Shown here: positions 1 through 11,493 of the stretch, one piece after another
Position numbering within the stretch: the first letter of the stretch is position 1
Layout: every line of letters begins with the position of its first letter
Assembly: GCF_022458985.1 (NCBI RefSeq)
Contig: NC_061789.1
Coordinates: 6,490,357-6,554,356 of the forward strand
DNA length: 64,000 bases
Source: Mugil cephalus
Lineage: Eukaryota; Chordata; Actinopteri; Mugiliformes; Mugilidae
Direction of reading: 5' to 3'
Program-made: the position numbers and the translations under genes
The notes under the pieces: model-generated
The model's database searches: none
Seen by the model: only the letters and a program-made list of their open reading frames with translations
Told to the model about the DNA's origin: nothing

Positions 1-432
1 CACGACACCCTCGGGGCTTCATAGACTCATAAAATATTAAATTGCTGCTTTTGTTTCCCACAAAATAGGTTCTCCCCAGGAAACCAAAATGTCACTGGAA
101 CATCTTAAAGGCACCTATTCAGTCGTCTGAGGGGAATTAGAAGTAATATTGTCACATTTAGGTCTCTTTCTCCATCCTTGATGTAAGTAGGTTGGTGGCA
201 CCATCCTGTGGTCACAAAAATCCTTAACAAAAGTCTTATTTATTTATTAAATCATTTCAATTGAGCATTTCATTTTTCAACAGTTTACGCAAATTGCAAA
301 TAACAATCATAAAATAAATATTGTCTTCATTTGTTAATTGTAAACTTATCTTATTCTTAAGAGTCCTTAAGTGGAAGCATGTGCATAAAAACATTAAATG
401 TGTTTTCTTTTAGCGGGTGTAGAGTGTGTGCA

Positions 433-1262
433 TCAGTCCGTATGTTCTCCTTCTGCGCTGTCCTTCTTGATGGGAAATTCCAACGATGTCCTGAACCGAG
501 CGGGCTCCTGGCACTCCTCGCTGATTTGCTGCTTGGCCACGGGGGCGTGGATGCGCAGCTGTCCATTATCCATCAAGGAGCAGGAGAGGCCGGACAGATC
601 CAGGTGAGAGGGCAGGTCGATCTTCTGGGCGAACCCCATCTGAGACGACGCCGAGGCGCAGAAGGAGGCGCAGGAGGAGGAGGAGGAGCAGGACTGCTTC
701 TCCTCGGCTCCGGCCTGCTTCATGGCCACCACCGCCAGGCTACGCCCCTCTAGTTTGACGGTGATGTCACCTGGGGCATAACCACGAGCGTCTAGGGTCA
801 CCAGGAAGTCCTTGTTGTTGTCGTCGGTCTGCTGGGTGTCCTTGTGCAGCTCTGTGCTACAAAGCTCTCTCTGTTTCTCTGTGCCGTCGTTCAACCTGAA
901 AGGGAGTCAGAAATGTGGATCAGCACCAGCTCCATCACATCTACTCACACATCCACCAGCTCAAAGCGGATCAAACCAACTCTAGATTTGAAAAAATACA
1001 CTTAAATATCCACTGCTGAGGGAATCTGTTGTACGTACCTTGCCAGCGTGGAGGAAATGAGGGGCAGCGGGCCAAGTGAGAGCAGCTCGGGCCCATCTTG
1101 GAGCTCCATCAGGAGTCTGTCGGCCAGCTTGGCTCTCCGGTTGAAGAAGTCCTGCTGCAGAGAGGAAAGGGCATTGTGGTGCAGTGGCCACAGCAGCCGA
1201 TCCTGGCTGAAGAAAGGGTCATCACTGAAGAGGCCGGTCAAAGCTGCGCGCTGGGACATCAT
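433..1262 (-). CDS. Small heat-shock protein (Hsp30/Hspb9-like), two exons
   Basis: This is an ATP-independent holdase chaperone of the small heat-shock family, expected in the cytosol. Exon 1 (1262-1039) starts at a Met-Met pair and encodes a hydrophobic N-terminal region (LFSDDPFFSQDRLLWPL). Exon 2 (895-433) carries the alpha-crystallin domain, with DFLVTLDARGYAPGDITVKL, a Cys/Ser-rich low-complexity insert (SCSSSSSCASFCASASS) and the later strands (GFAQKIDLPSHLDLSGLSC). The donor AAG|GTACGT and acceptor TTTCAG|GTTGAAC join in frame through a split Arg codon, giving 228 aa, a usual length for fish Hsp30-type proteins. The N-terminal motif recalls fish Hspb9 more than classical Hsp30, but the exact paralogue is uncertain. 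I saw no clear heat-shock element nearby. The first or second Met could be the start. Confidence 0.85.
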
Positions 1263-1429
1263 GCCGAATTTGGGAGACAATTCCAGACAGAAACTTGACT
1301 TTCGGTTCCTTGATTGCAGAGTTATTTCCTTACTCAGTGTCTGTAGGCTCAAGTGAACAGTCACTGTTGGATTTTCTCTTCTCTTACGTCTTGTGAGTCT
1401 TCTCTTAGTACGGGATTGTACACGGCAAC

Positions 1430-1441
1430 CTTTTTATATAC
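1430..1441 (-). promoter_or_regulatory. TATA box of the small heat-shock gene
   Basis: On the minus strand the sequence reads GGTATATAAAAAGG about 170 bases upstream of the Met-Met start. It is the only strong TATA motif upstream of exon 1. A G-rich stretch (GGTGGGAGGGGC) lies just further upstream. Confidence 0.6.
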
Positions 1442-1499
1442 CCCAGCTGCTGTCCTGTGCCCCTCCCACCAAGCTATTTACACCCCATGAGCTCACTGC

Positions 1500-3700
1500 T
1501 GTTTGTTAGAGTTTGACAGGGAGGTCAGGAATACCCCGCAACTAATCAAAAAGCTAAAGACAGCTCATGGTCACGACCTGTTTGTGTCCGTGTTCACACT
1601 GGTGGAAAATATCCTATTTCACAATTCTCATTTATTACACATCTTGTGTTATGCAGATCCAAAAAAACAAATGTGTTTCTGGATTTACGAACAAAGATAA
1701 TCCAAATTTCAACATTTTATGTCAAAATTTGACGACCGACGGAGGGAACAACAGCCGCAGGACATAACTATTTGAATGATTATCAATTTGTTTTCTATTT
1801 TTTGAAAAAAAAAAGGGAATTATCAAGTGTTCTTAAAGGGTATTTAAGAAACTTTTCATTGCAGAAATCATTAAAACAATAGGATGCAGATACATAATCA
1901 AACATACTATCGCCAAACGTACTTTATCACCAATAATGGCAAAACCCATTGTGACATTTTTCACCATGTGAGAAAAATAGATCGTTACGTCTCCCCCAGA
2001 CATGCCTTTGACATTATTTATGTGCTATGTATATTTTTTAACAAGCAAGAGTTGACTTCAGCAGCTGTTCAGAAGTGTGTACATACGCCGGCGATAAAGA
2101 GAAAACACGTCTCGTGTCGGGTTACAAGGCTTCATCACCGCTCCTTGGCAGGTTGACCTCAGAGAGATAACATTTCCTCACAGTCTGCGTGTGTGTGTGC
2201 AGGAAGCAGCGTGTGAACGTTCCAAGAGGTCCGTGTCATATCTATTTGCGGTCTACTAGGCGATACACTGTAAAACTGCCGGTGCGTCGTTAGCTTAGTC
2301 CTGTAAACCAGCTGCAATGTGATTGGCCAAGCAGAGCTGTCTCATCGCAGTATTTACCACTTCTGCTTGTGGCAGGCTGCTAAGAAAAAAACACATTTCA
2401 TCTTGTGGGATGTTGACTAACTGTTCAATTCACTAAACCATTGTCCTAACAGTGTTACCAGTGAATTTCAGATATTCTTCTGTGGCTGTAACAGAACTGA
2501 GTTGAAGTTGGACTGATTAAGACATGACGAGACAGAAGACAATCCATAAAGTCAGCCTTGAGTCATTAGCGGAACTACTTCAGAAATAAAGCAGTGTGTC
2601 AGTGGACCAGGGGGTGCCAGGGACGGAAATAGAGAGGGAAATTCAAGATGGCTGCCTTTTACTGCGTTCTACAATTTATTACGAGGACATTAATAGCTGC
2701 ATTACCCGGTTCAGTCCGGTTATTATTTGTGCATAATGTGACCCGTGGTTATAACTGTTTTGTGCGTGTGCATGTACAAAAATATACTTGAATGCATTAA
2801 TCCTGTAGGAGATTTATTTAAAAATACATATAGGTGTAGGTTTTACTGTCAATTCAGCATGATCAATAACCCTGCAATTATTGCTAACATGACATTCAAA
2901 TGGTTGTTGTCAACATAAAGACTTATATATTCGTATTAGCATTATTACATTAGTAATTACCTTAATACAGTTATGCACATGCTGAAACGAAATGACAAAA
3001 AGCAATTACCCTGGAATGTTAAGTTTGCATTACAACATTTAGGAAAAATACAAGTATTGCTAACGTAATATTAGCATGGTTATTGCACACATAAGGATTG
3101 CTATGCTAGCCATAATACTGACATTAATAGTTTGCATTAAAGCATTTTCTTCCCGCGAGTCAAATAATAAAAAATATATATATATATATATAGACATTGA
3201 AGAGGTCTTAAATTAAAATTAACGAATTCAAATTGGTCTTACTATAACATATGCCGCATTAAACATAATATATATAATATAGCATAAAACCCCTAAATTA
3301 ATTAGTTATGTGCGGTATAATATATATATTAGGAGGCAAATACATGTTGTTACACGAAGTACAGTTGAAGGTGATGGGAATACCCTTTATCTAGCTGATA
3401 TTTGAACCTAAATATTGGATTTCAGGTTAGAGAGCAGGTTGACCTCTTAACACTGAGGATGAATGTTGGTGTTTGGTGAAAATATTATGAAAGTATGAAA
3501 GGGGTAAAGGTTTATCAAGATACACTTCATCCTCGGGAGTCACTTCATCCAAGGATTCCAGAAAATTACTTGGTTAAATACAACTGGTAAAGCTGAAGTT
3601 AAATAGTTTTGGCACTTTGTATAACAGGTAAAGTTCTATCAAAACATCAAGCTACAATACTGACAGATAGTGGCTTAAGCCTCTAACCTGTACCTCTAAT
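1500..3700. other. Intergenic region, no gene seen
   Basis: This AT-rich stretch has no coding pattern, splice-bordered exon or recognisable transposon. It includes a short TA microsatellite near 3174-3192. The short open frames here look like chance. Confidence 0.6.
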
Positions 3701-3706
3701 TGAAAC

Positions 3707-5718
3707 CTACAAGTTCTGATATATGTCCTCATCTTCTTCATCCTCAGATTGTCTTTCTGATTGCTCAGTGACATTCTCATAGTCATTTTCATCATCGCTG
3801 GTTTCTTCTTTGCTACAATCCTCTACACTCATAAATATGTTGTTGGTCTTGATGTCATTAACGCTCGGCCCCGCCTCCTCATAATCATGATCATCATCAT
3901 TCTCTGGGTCCTCATAATCATTGGTGTCATCTTCATCCATTATCCCAGCACCCTCTTTCAGATCCTGCTTTGTGTCCAATACATTCTCATAGTCCTCCGC
4001 ATCATTCTCCTCATGTGCATAGTCATTAACGGGTCTGGCAGCCGCTGAAATACAAGAAATGCAACATAATTTGAAAATACAGGAAAGACTTTGGTGGGCA
4101 TAGGCATTTGAAATGTGAAAATTCTCTTGTGCACTGACCTGGAGTTTGGAAAAGGACTACAGGCACCGTGGCTCGTCGCCGTCTTCTTCTGCACAGACAG
4201 AGCACCAAGAAGACCAGCATGAACAGCAGAGGGACTCCAACGGCTACTGAGGAGACCAGTGGTAGCCAAGGAACTAGGAGAAACAACATTTGATCAGTTT
4301 GACCTGGTCTGTTTGTCATTTTCTGTCATTTCTGGAGTACCACAGGGATCTCTGCTTGGTCCCCTAACTTTCTCAACAAACACATGGCTGACACAAAATC
4401 TAGACCAAACAACTTTTACAGACAATGTTGGGTCGAGTTTCTGTATGCCATCAGAAAGACTAATCTGACTATCCGAGTGTGGAGCTCAACTCTTTGTATA
4501 GACATTGCCCACCTCTTTCCACAATCCGGACAATTACTCATGCAATGTGGCACCCAGTCTGGTCTTCAGTTTTCTTCTATTAGTGCTATAGTAAACTTGA
4601 ATGTTTGCATCGTGGCCCTGGATACTAAAATCACACTAGTGAAATATGCTTAGTGACAGGGGAAGTGAGCAACCATTTAAAGGCATTTTGCATATAACAC
4701 AGAATTTAAAGTTTGTTCTGAAATCTCCTTTTGCGACAGCACAAGACGACTTCATTTACATACATCTAAAATCTCCTCTTTACAATACTCTGAGGGAATA
4801 TAATGTGAGAATATTTCCATATATAAAAAAGTGAACTAATAAAGCTGCAAAATCTAATCTGATTCATTGCACCATACTGGATATGATGCATTTAAGGTAG
4901 TATCCAGTATAATATCTACGTTGAGTGACTTATTCAAAAACCACGGTAAGAAATATTGCACTGCATAGCTTCTTGCAAACAGACTGCAAGAACTTGAACT
5001 AATCTGTGAAGGGATCAGTTACTTTTCCTACTCTGTCTTGACATGATCATTTCATGAAACCACACAGAGAGCAAGTTACCCAAGTTCCTGTTTCGGTTCA
5101 TTTAAATTTTTATCCTTGCCCACTCTACTTCCTGTCTGTTACAGCTTTTCTCCGGACTAAAATTTATATTCAAGTCAGCTTGTGCACTGGGGAACTAAAA
5201 CATAGATCTAGACTTTAAAATATTAGGGCATTTACAATTAAGGTTTGCACAGCACAGAAGTTAATATGGCCACTGTGACGTTAGAAAGGCTTGAGCTATT
5301 ACATTGCCATTCCTAAAATGCAAGAACATTATAAGAAATGTATTTACATTTAACAGTGATGCAAATTGGTGCTGCCTCAGTAGAATTGAATTTCCTCGTG
5401 GAGACTGTGGCCTCGTACAAGCAGCTGTAGTTGCCCTGATGTTCGTACTCCGCTACAGGGAAGTAAAAGGAGGCCGAGTTGTTGATGGCAGGCTTGGTGT
5501 TGGTGCTGTTGGAGCCAAAGAGGAAGAAATGCCCATGTGAAAAGCTGGTGTTGATAGAGCATTTGAAGACGAAGCTGTAACCATTCGTGACCGCTGCACC
5601 TTCAGGACCCCAAACCAGCCCTGCATTGGGTGATGTTACGGAGAATTCGGGCCTTGGTAGTTCCACTGTGTATGACAGGGACAACAGAATTATACCAATA
5701 TATATAATTTACACACAA

Positions 5719-5756
<38 letters not shown>

Positions 5757-8573
5757 TGGTTAGTTAGTTTGTTTTATGACCTATTTAGCTTTTCTTACCG
5801 GTAACAGAGAGTCCACTGGAGTCACTTTGTGGGGATTTAAATGTACGACTTGAGGTGCTTTTCTCATACTGACACTGGTATGATCCCTCATTATCAAAGT
5901 CCACTTTGGGCAAGTTAAAGGTAGCAGATTTGGTACTTGAGGGTTGTGTTCTCCTGAATGAATCCCGAGGCTTCATCAGGATGAATGTTCCACCCAAAAC
6001 CTGAGTTGAGATTGAACAAGCGATTGCAACATCCTGACCCCAGGTGACCTCACTGGAGGGAGTCATGGAGATAGTGGGCTTTGGGAAAGTCACTGAAACA
6101 ACAACACAAAAGTAGAGTATTAGGTGTGTTGCTTATTTATTGGGCTATACTGATTTTGACTTGGGACAAATTAAAGGACTATCTTATCTTATCTTAGCAG
6201 AATTGTTTTTCTTACCAGTAACAGAAAGTCTGACAGAGTCGCTGGGGGAGGAGCTGAATGTTCGACTTGAAATGCTTTTCTCATATTGACACTGATACCG
6301 TCCGTCATGATCAAAGTCCACTTCAGAGATGCTGAAGGTTGCGGAGTTGGAACCCGGTGTTTCAGTCTTTCTGAAGGAGCCTGACGTCTTCTGGAGGATG
6401 AACGTTCCACCTGAAAGTTCGGCTGTGACCGAACAAGTGAAACTGACCCTTTGACCAAAGGTGACGTCACTGGATGGATTCATGGAGATGATGGGCTTTG
6501 GGAGGCTCACTGAAATAAAAAAAAATCCAAAATGATGATATTTAAGACTAAACATTCAGTTTAATTTGACTTGTTGTGTTTATACGAGAGCAATTATAAT
6601 GAGAGTGACAATGATTGTGCGTTTGAAGGGATGGTTCTTGTTTATTTTGGAATTTATGTCCATGGTGGTATATTGTATAGAATATTTCAAATCCCTGATT
6701 TTGTTCTTTCTTGGTAAACAGATTTATGAAAATGAAAAATCTTATAAGCACTTCCTATTAGTGCTGCACTTGCTCTCATTAAATACTATTTATTGGTGCA
6801 CTTCCACTCCTGACCTAAGAATACTGTTGTGACACATTGAAGGTAGGGTGGCGCTGTCGAGCTCCTGCCAGCTCAAATCCTATATGGTGAAGATGACCAG
6901 CAACATTAACATTTTGCCCCACAACCCTCCTCCAGGATTTAATTTTTGCCCTTAGTGGGAATTTGGTGTTTTACATCTGCCCCGTTTTCTTCCGTTCTAC
7001 TGTTTTTTTGAGTGTAATTCATCTCCCGAAAGAGAGAAAACAATATAAATCAAGTTAAAGATGCATTTCCGGGATTTTGCTGATGTTACTTACATTTTTA
7101 ATTCTGAAGTGAAAATCTGATATCGTAACTGGCCTACTTCCTATTTCTCCAGTTTATGGAACTCCCTAATTTCTCAGTGTGAGAGTAGCCACACAACAAC
7201 TTAGCCAGTAGCACTGACGATGACAATGACCGTCTGCCTACATTCGCAGGAAAGGGCGAATGAGCACTTATCAGTAGCAATGACACACAATGTTCTGGTT
7301 TATTGTTAATATTAACATAACACAGTTCTTCTCACCTGAACAGACGACCCCAGCATCCTCGCTGTGTCCACAGTCATGTGTCCCAAGTCCTCTGTGCCTA
7401 CAATTACTTAGAGAGCTCTCACTTCCTGAACAAGCAACATCGTCGAGCCAGATTTGTCCAGTTCCTTCACCAAAAAGAGCAGACCCAGGAGCACTCAGAG
7501 CCGTCCCACAGTTCAGCTGTCTGCAGGCCACGTTTGCATCATTTGTGTCCCAGCTGTCATCACAGACTGTTCCCCAGACACTGTTGTGGTAGATTTCAAC
7601 TCTTCCAGAGCACAAAGTAGACCCAGCTAACCTGATCTCAACACCTGATGACAGATCACAGAAAAACCATTACTGAAGAAGACAAGACATTCCCGTTTTC
7701 TTTTTTTTAAAGACAAATTTCAAGTTGAAATACGTTTCTAAACATTCAAGTTAGGCTTGTTAGATTTATACAAATTTAAATTTCAATATTGCCATGCCAT
7801 GGAGTTTCCAGCATTTCTCAGCAGCACTGACTGGGTGAAAGAGATATAAAAAAAATACAGAGGCGGGCATATTTGTTGTCATCTAAAAGTTTTCTCACCT
7901 GAACAGACGACACCAGCGTCCTCACCGTGTCCACAGTTGTGTGATCCATATCCATTGTGCCTACACTGAGTTAGAGAGCTCTCACTCCCTGAACAGGCCA
8001 CTTCATCAAGCCAGATTTTTCCGGTTCCTTGACCAAAATGAGCAGAATGAGGAGCACTCAGAGCCGTCCCACAGCTCAGCTGTCTGCAGACCACGTTTGC
8101 ATCATTTGTGTCCCAGCTATCATCACAGACTGTTCCCCAGACACCGTTGTAGTAGATTTCAACTCTTCCAGAGCACCGTGTTGATCCGGGTCCAGCTAAT
8201 CTGATCTGACCTATCAAGAACAAAACATAATGATTTTAATAAAATACAAAATGCTTAAAAGACAATGTAAAATATTTTATATATGATGAACTAATTGACT
8301 GACCTGCAGCAGGAGAAGATGAGATAAACAGAAAACAGACTGTAGGCGAAGAAAACAGTTGCACGGTTCATTACATTCAGATGAAAAACGCTAACAGAAA
8401 ACTGAAAGTAAAGCGATGGAGATTTACACCGAAAATTCAACGTCTCAAGTAAATGTATGTATATTGTAGGCGCTCTACGAAGAAAAAAAGCAAAGAGTAT
8501 TAGAACTACTGCTTGGAAAAAGCGTCTTACCCAGTGTCAAAAAGTGACAGCTTCTCAGCCATCTGTTTCCCAT
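3707..8573 (-). CDS. Receptor A: two SRCR and three Ig domains, membrane segment, Tyr-x-Asn tail
   Basis: This is a type I membrane receptor, probably on leukocytes. Nine exons join in one frame, all at phase 1: 8573-8531 and 8346-8311 (signal peptide; second pair approximate to a base or two), 8210-7899 and 7644-7336 (SRCR), 6509-6216, 6092-5799 and 5665-5348 (Ig), 4273-4139 (membrane) and 4044-3707 (tail). The sum is 2079 nt, 692 aa. Both SRCR domains keep eight cysteines (group B), with the core [15 protein letters not shown]. Ig domains 1 and 2 (SFTC/YQC, AIAC/YQC, opening LPKP-ISM-PSS) resemble leukocyte-receptor-complex domains; Ig3 differs (GYSFVFKC). The membrane helix ([19 protein letters not shown]) ends in six Arg. 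The acidic tail has DYENV twice, DYEDP, DYEEA and a C-terminal DIYQNL. No ITIM or ITAM spacing is met. Ligand unknown; I know no named orthologue. Confidence 0.85.
4315..4460 (+). mobile_element. LINE reverse-transcriptase fragment in a receptor A intron
   Basis: The plus-strand translation reads [16 protein letters not shown], the conserved GVPQGS-LGP motif of CR1/L2/Rex-type reverse transcriptases, and then decays. It lies in the intron between the third Ig exon and the membrane exon. It is a dead fragment. Confidence 0.7.
5711..5757. repeat. Compound CA/TA microsatellite
   Basis: A (CA)n run passes directly into a (TA)n run inside the intron between the second and third Ig exons of receptor A. 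Confidence 0.9.
6560..7330. other. Intron of receptor A between SRCR and Ig blocks, no gene seen
   Basis: This is the boundary between the SRCR block and the Ig block of receptor A. I see no exon with splice borders and no clear transposon. Confidence 0.6.
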
Positions 8574-8657
8574 CGCTGCTCTGATCACATACGAGAAGAG
8601 ATGAAAGAAAACTGAACTAAGAAATGAGGGGGGTGTACAGATTCAGTTCGCACTGAA

Positions 8658-8671
8658 GCACTTCCTCTTTC
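8658..8671 (-). promoter_or_regulatory. PU.1/ETS-like site upstream of receptor A
   Basis: The minus strand reads AAAGAGGAAGTG, a close match to the PU.1 consensus, about 90 bases upstream of the receptor A start codon and with no TATA box. Such a layout is known from myeloid and B-cell promoters. Binding is inferred from the motif only. Confidence 0.45.
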
Positions 8672-8854
8672 AATTTTTAGTATCTGTGTGTTATTTTTTG
8701 TTTACTGAAGCAAACCAAAAAGCTACATGGTACAAAAAACGGGCAAAGTGAAGCTGTATTGCTGACGCCATGGAAATAAAACTGAATTGATTTTATTATC
8801 GCACGGCCGCAACGTTCACTGCTACTAGTAGCGTGAGGCGGCAACAGGGCTGGT

Positions 8855-8965
8855 ACAGTGTGTCACGGGAGGTTCTCCAGCAGCCATTATGACCACCACC
8901 TCTTAAACACTTGTGGCTCATCAGAGAACGGACATGGGCCTTCTGAGGGTGTCCTGTGGTTGATA
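8855..8965 (-). mobile_element. Fragment of a decayed Tc1-like element
   Basis: Read on the minus strand, CACAGGACACCCTCAGAAGG and the following GTCATAATGG match the 3' coding end and tail of the Tc1-like family also seen at 11893-13835. Only about 110 bases remain. Confidence 0.55.
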
Positions 8966-8979
8966 ACTGAAGTGAGCGA

Positions 8980-11490
8980 ACCTAGATGGACTTCCCTTTT
9001 TCTTTCCTTTTCCGCTGCAGCAAGAGGCAATCTCATGTATATATGTATATATAGAAAGAATGTAGAGCGAGTCTGAACAGTGTTCCCTTTTTCTGAGAAA
9101 AAGAGCAAACGGTTGTGAACACAGCATTGCAGTACAAGGTTCACTTGGAGGCTTAAATGTGTGCAAAGATAAAAAAATAAATAAATAAATAAATAAAAAT
9201 TGCATAATATGTTGATCTTTTCTGAATCAGAATGCATCCTGAGCTTGAAAAACTACTGACCTAAAACAAATCTGCAGCCACAAGATGAGAGACATTTTTT
9301 TGGAGGGGCGGGCTTTACTGGATGCAACACATCACAAACAACATAGCCTCGAAAACAGCGGTTAGCAAATTTCAATGGACGCATATATTCACCGACCTCT
9401 GCACTCTCACTGGATGGACGATCCAACAAAAGGAGGACACGGAGGGGACGGAGCCTGGTCTCGCTTTATCAAGTGAAGCCTCTCCTACAAAGATATTACA
9501 AGAAGTAAGTGCAAATTCTGCTTGGACGACGCTGAAACTAACGTTGCGTTTGGCAGACTTTTGCGCGAGAAATGCACACGAAAGAGAAGTTGAAGGCATA
9601 CAAATTATTAGATGCCTATAACACTATCTTGAATGATGGGTGCAAGACTTGCAGTAGAAGAACGATGATTGTGGAGGGTAACGTAGTAAATGCTTGGACA
9701 ACCCTGAAACACGCAGCTAACGGTGCGTTACCTAGCGCTTAGCATTAGCATTAACATGTAACATGTAGAGTCCACTAAATAAGCATTAACTTAACATAAC
9801 TTAAGTCACGATTTATTCTAACCCATAACGTTATCGAGGCTGAAACTGATGATTTGTTACATAATAATCTGACCTGATATGATCTGTGCCCTTTTATTGT
9901 CTCACTCCAATCCTTTCTTTTGCAACCCAAAGCCAAACCAAAGTAATCTACGACTGGTATGTGATGAAACTTCAACTTAAGTGTTTTTGATGTTTCAGTT
10001 TTGGCACCAAAAAAAAAAAACAAAAACAAATAAATAAATAAAAATACAGCAAGATGACATTTTCATGGTTGAAAGTTTGAAAGTGACAGTGTTGGCCTCA
10101 AGTTTCCCCATTTTGCCTCCAGCTAAAGACGTGACGTCACAGGCCATGAAGGGGTTCACATATCACTCTTTATATACATAAATGGAGTCCAGAAAAGGTT
10201 GTGACGTTCTCTAGTTTCTAGTTTATTTTATCTTTTCTCACAGTCTTATCCAAGTGACATCCATTTGGGGGCAGAGTTGACGCATATATTGCAACCACGC
10301 AAGGCAAACATGCGAGTGCAAGTACTACAGTAAAGTTCAGGAGGTTAAGAGGGCTGTGAATTCACAGAAACAAACTGACTGAAATAGCAGCTCAACCACC
10401 AAGTGACGCACTTACTTATCATGTTTTGCAGATTGCTCAGGAAAATTAAAGGTGAGGAAGTGAAGAACTTCTCAAATCATCAAGTAAAAACTCTGGATGT
10501 TGTGCAAAATACTGCTAATAGTTTTGTAACTCAGTCCCGCAGTCATACATTTCTGTTCAAAAAAGAACATCATAGCTGATCGGATCATAAAGCTACAATA
10601 CTGTACTCCAGAGTTCTGTTTTCATGAATCCATCACTGTGTCTAACACAAAATATTACAAGAGAACATAAAAAACTCAACGTGTACTGAGAATTTTAGGC
10701 CTTTCTGTGTGATTAGAAAGAATTTGTTTCTTAATTAAAGTGTCACTGGAGGGAGATATAATTCCTTATTTGACAGCAAATCCATGCAAATACTGCACAG
10801 GGAAAGCAACACATTAGATCAGTGTTTCTCATCTGGGGCTCAGTGGACCCCTTGTGGTCCATGGTGTAATTGCAAGGAGTCTGTGAAAATAAAATCCTTT
10901 AAATCCTTCAAAATAAAATCCCTTAAAAAAGATCATATGACGTTTTTACAAAATAGGATTCTTTTACTCAAATGTGACAGAAAACTTTATCTGCCTAAAC
11001 TACAGAAGGTATCGGAATTTTTTCTCAGATATTTCTCTAATTATATCTTTTTCATTAGTGTAATTGGTTTGTTTCTTGTAATGTTCTGTTTTTATTTGTG
11101 AAGCACTTTGTGTTGCATTTCCTTTTTTTTGGATGAAAAGTGCTACATAAATAAAATTTGATTTAAGTTACTGTATTTTATTGAGAGATCCTGCTCTCAG
11201 GCTGCATTGTTTAAAGTTACTGCATGACGCAGTTAATATAAACTTAGCACGATCAAACGTTCATAATTTGAGGCCCCTGCTGTTTCTGCGGCCTTGCGCC
11301 ATTTGCTTCTTTATAATCCTCTTATTGTGAAACATCTGCAGGGAGGTGTTGTGGGAAACTCGTTAACGTGCATGTTAAATGCAAAGGCAGTCATGTCACA
11401 GGGTTAACGGACAGCTGTTAGAAATGTAACGACAGTGATAATACGAGTGTTTGAGTTTAAAATGAATAGAATCGATATTTAAAAAGTAGA
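8980..11490. other. Intergenic region between receptors A and B
   Basis: No host gene is supported. A small plus-strand frame at 9572-9742 (56 aa, opening MHTKEKLKAYKLLDAYN) recalls a short motif seen in fish repeat-associated open frames, but its identity is uncertain. A LINE tail lies at 11095-11165. The rest has no visible coding pattern. Confidence 0.5.
11095..11165 (+). mobile_element. LINE 3' tail (L2/Rex-like)
   Basis: The sequence GAAGCACTTTGTGTTGCATT, followed by AAAAGTGCTACATAAATAAA, is the standard 3' end of L2-type fish LINEs. It is a dead end fragment. Confidence 0.65.
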
Positions 11491-11493
11491 GTG

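Noticed and set aside
433..753. Plus-strand frames across the small heat-shock gene
   Set aside because: They are antisense shadows of the alpha-crystallin exon.
1441..1700. Heat-shock elements upstream of the small heat-shock gene
   Set aside because: Only scattered GAA and TTC triplets without the alternating 5-base spacing.
3707..4044. ITIM or ITAM in the receptor A tail
   Set aside because: The residue at -2 of DIYQNL is acidic rather than hydrophobic, and no two YxxL/I motifs lie 6-8 residues apart.
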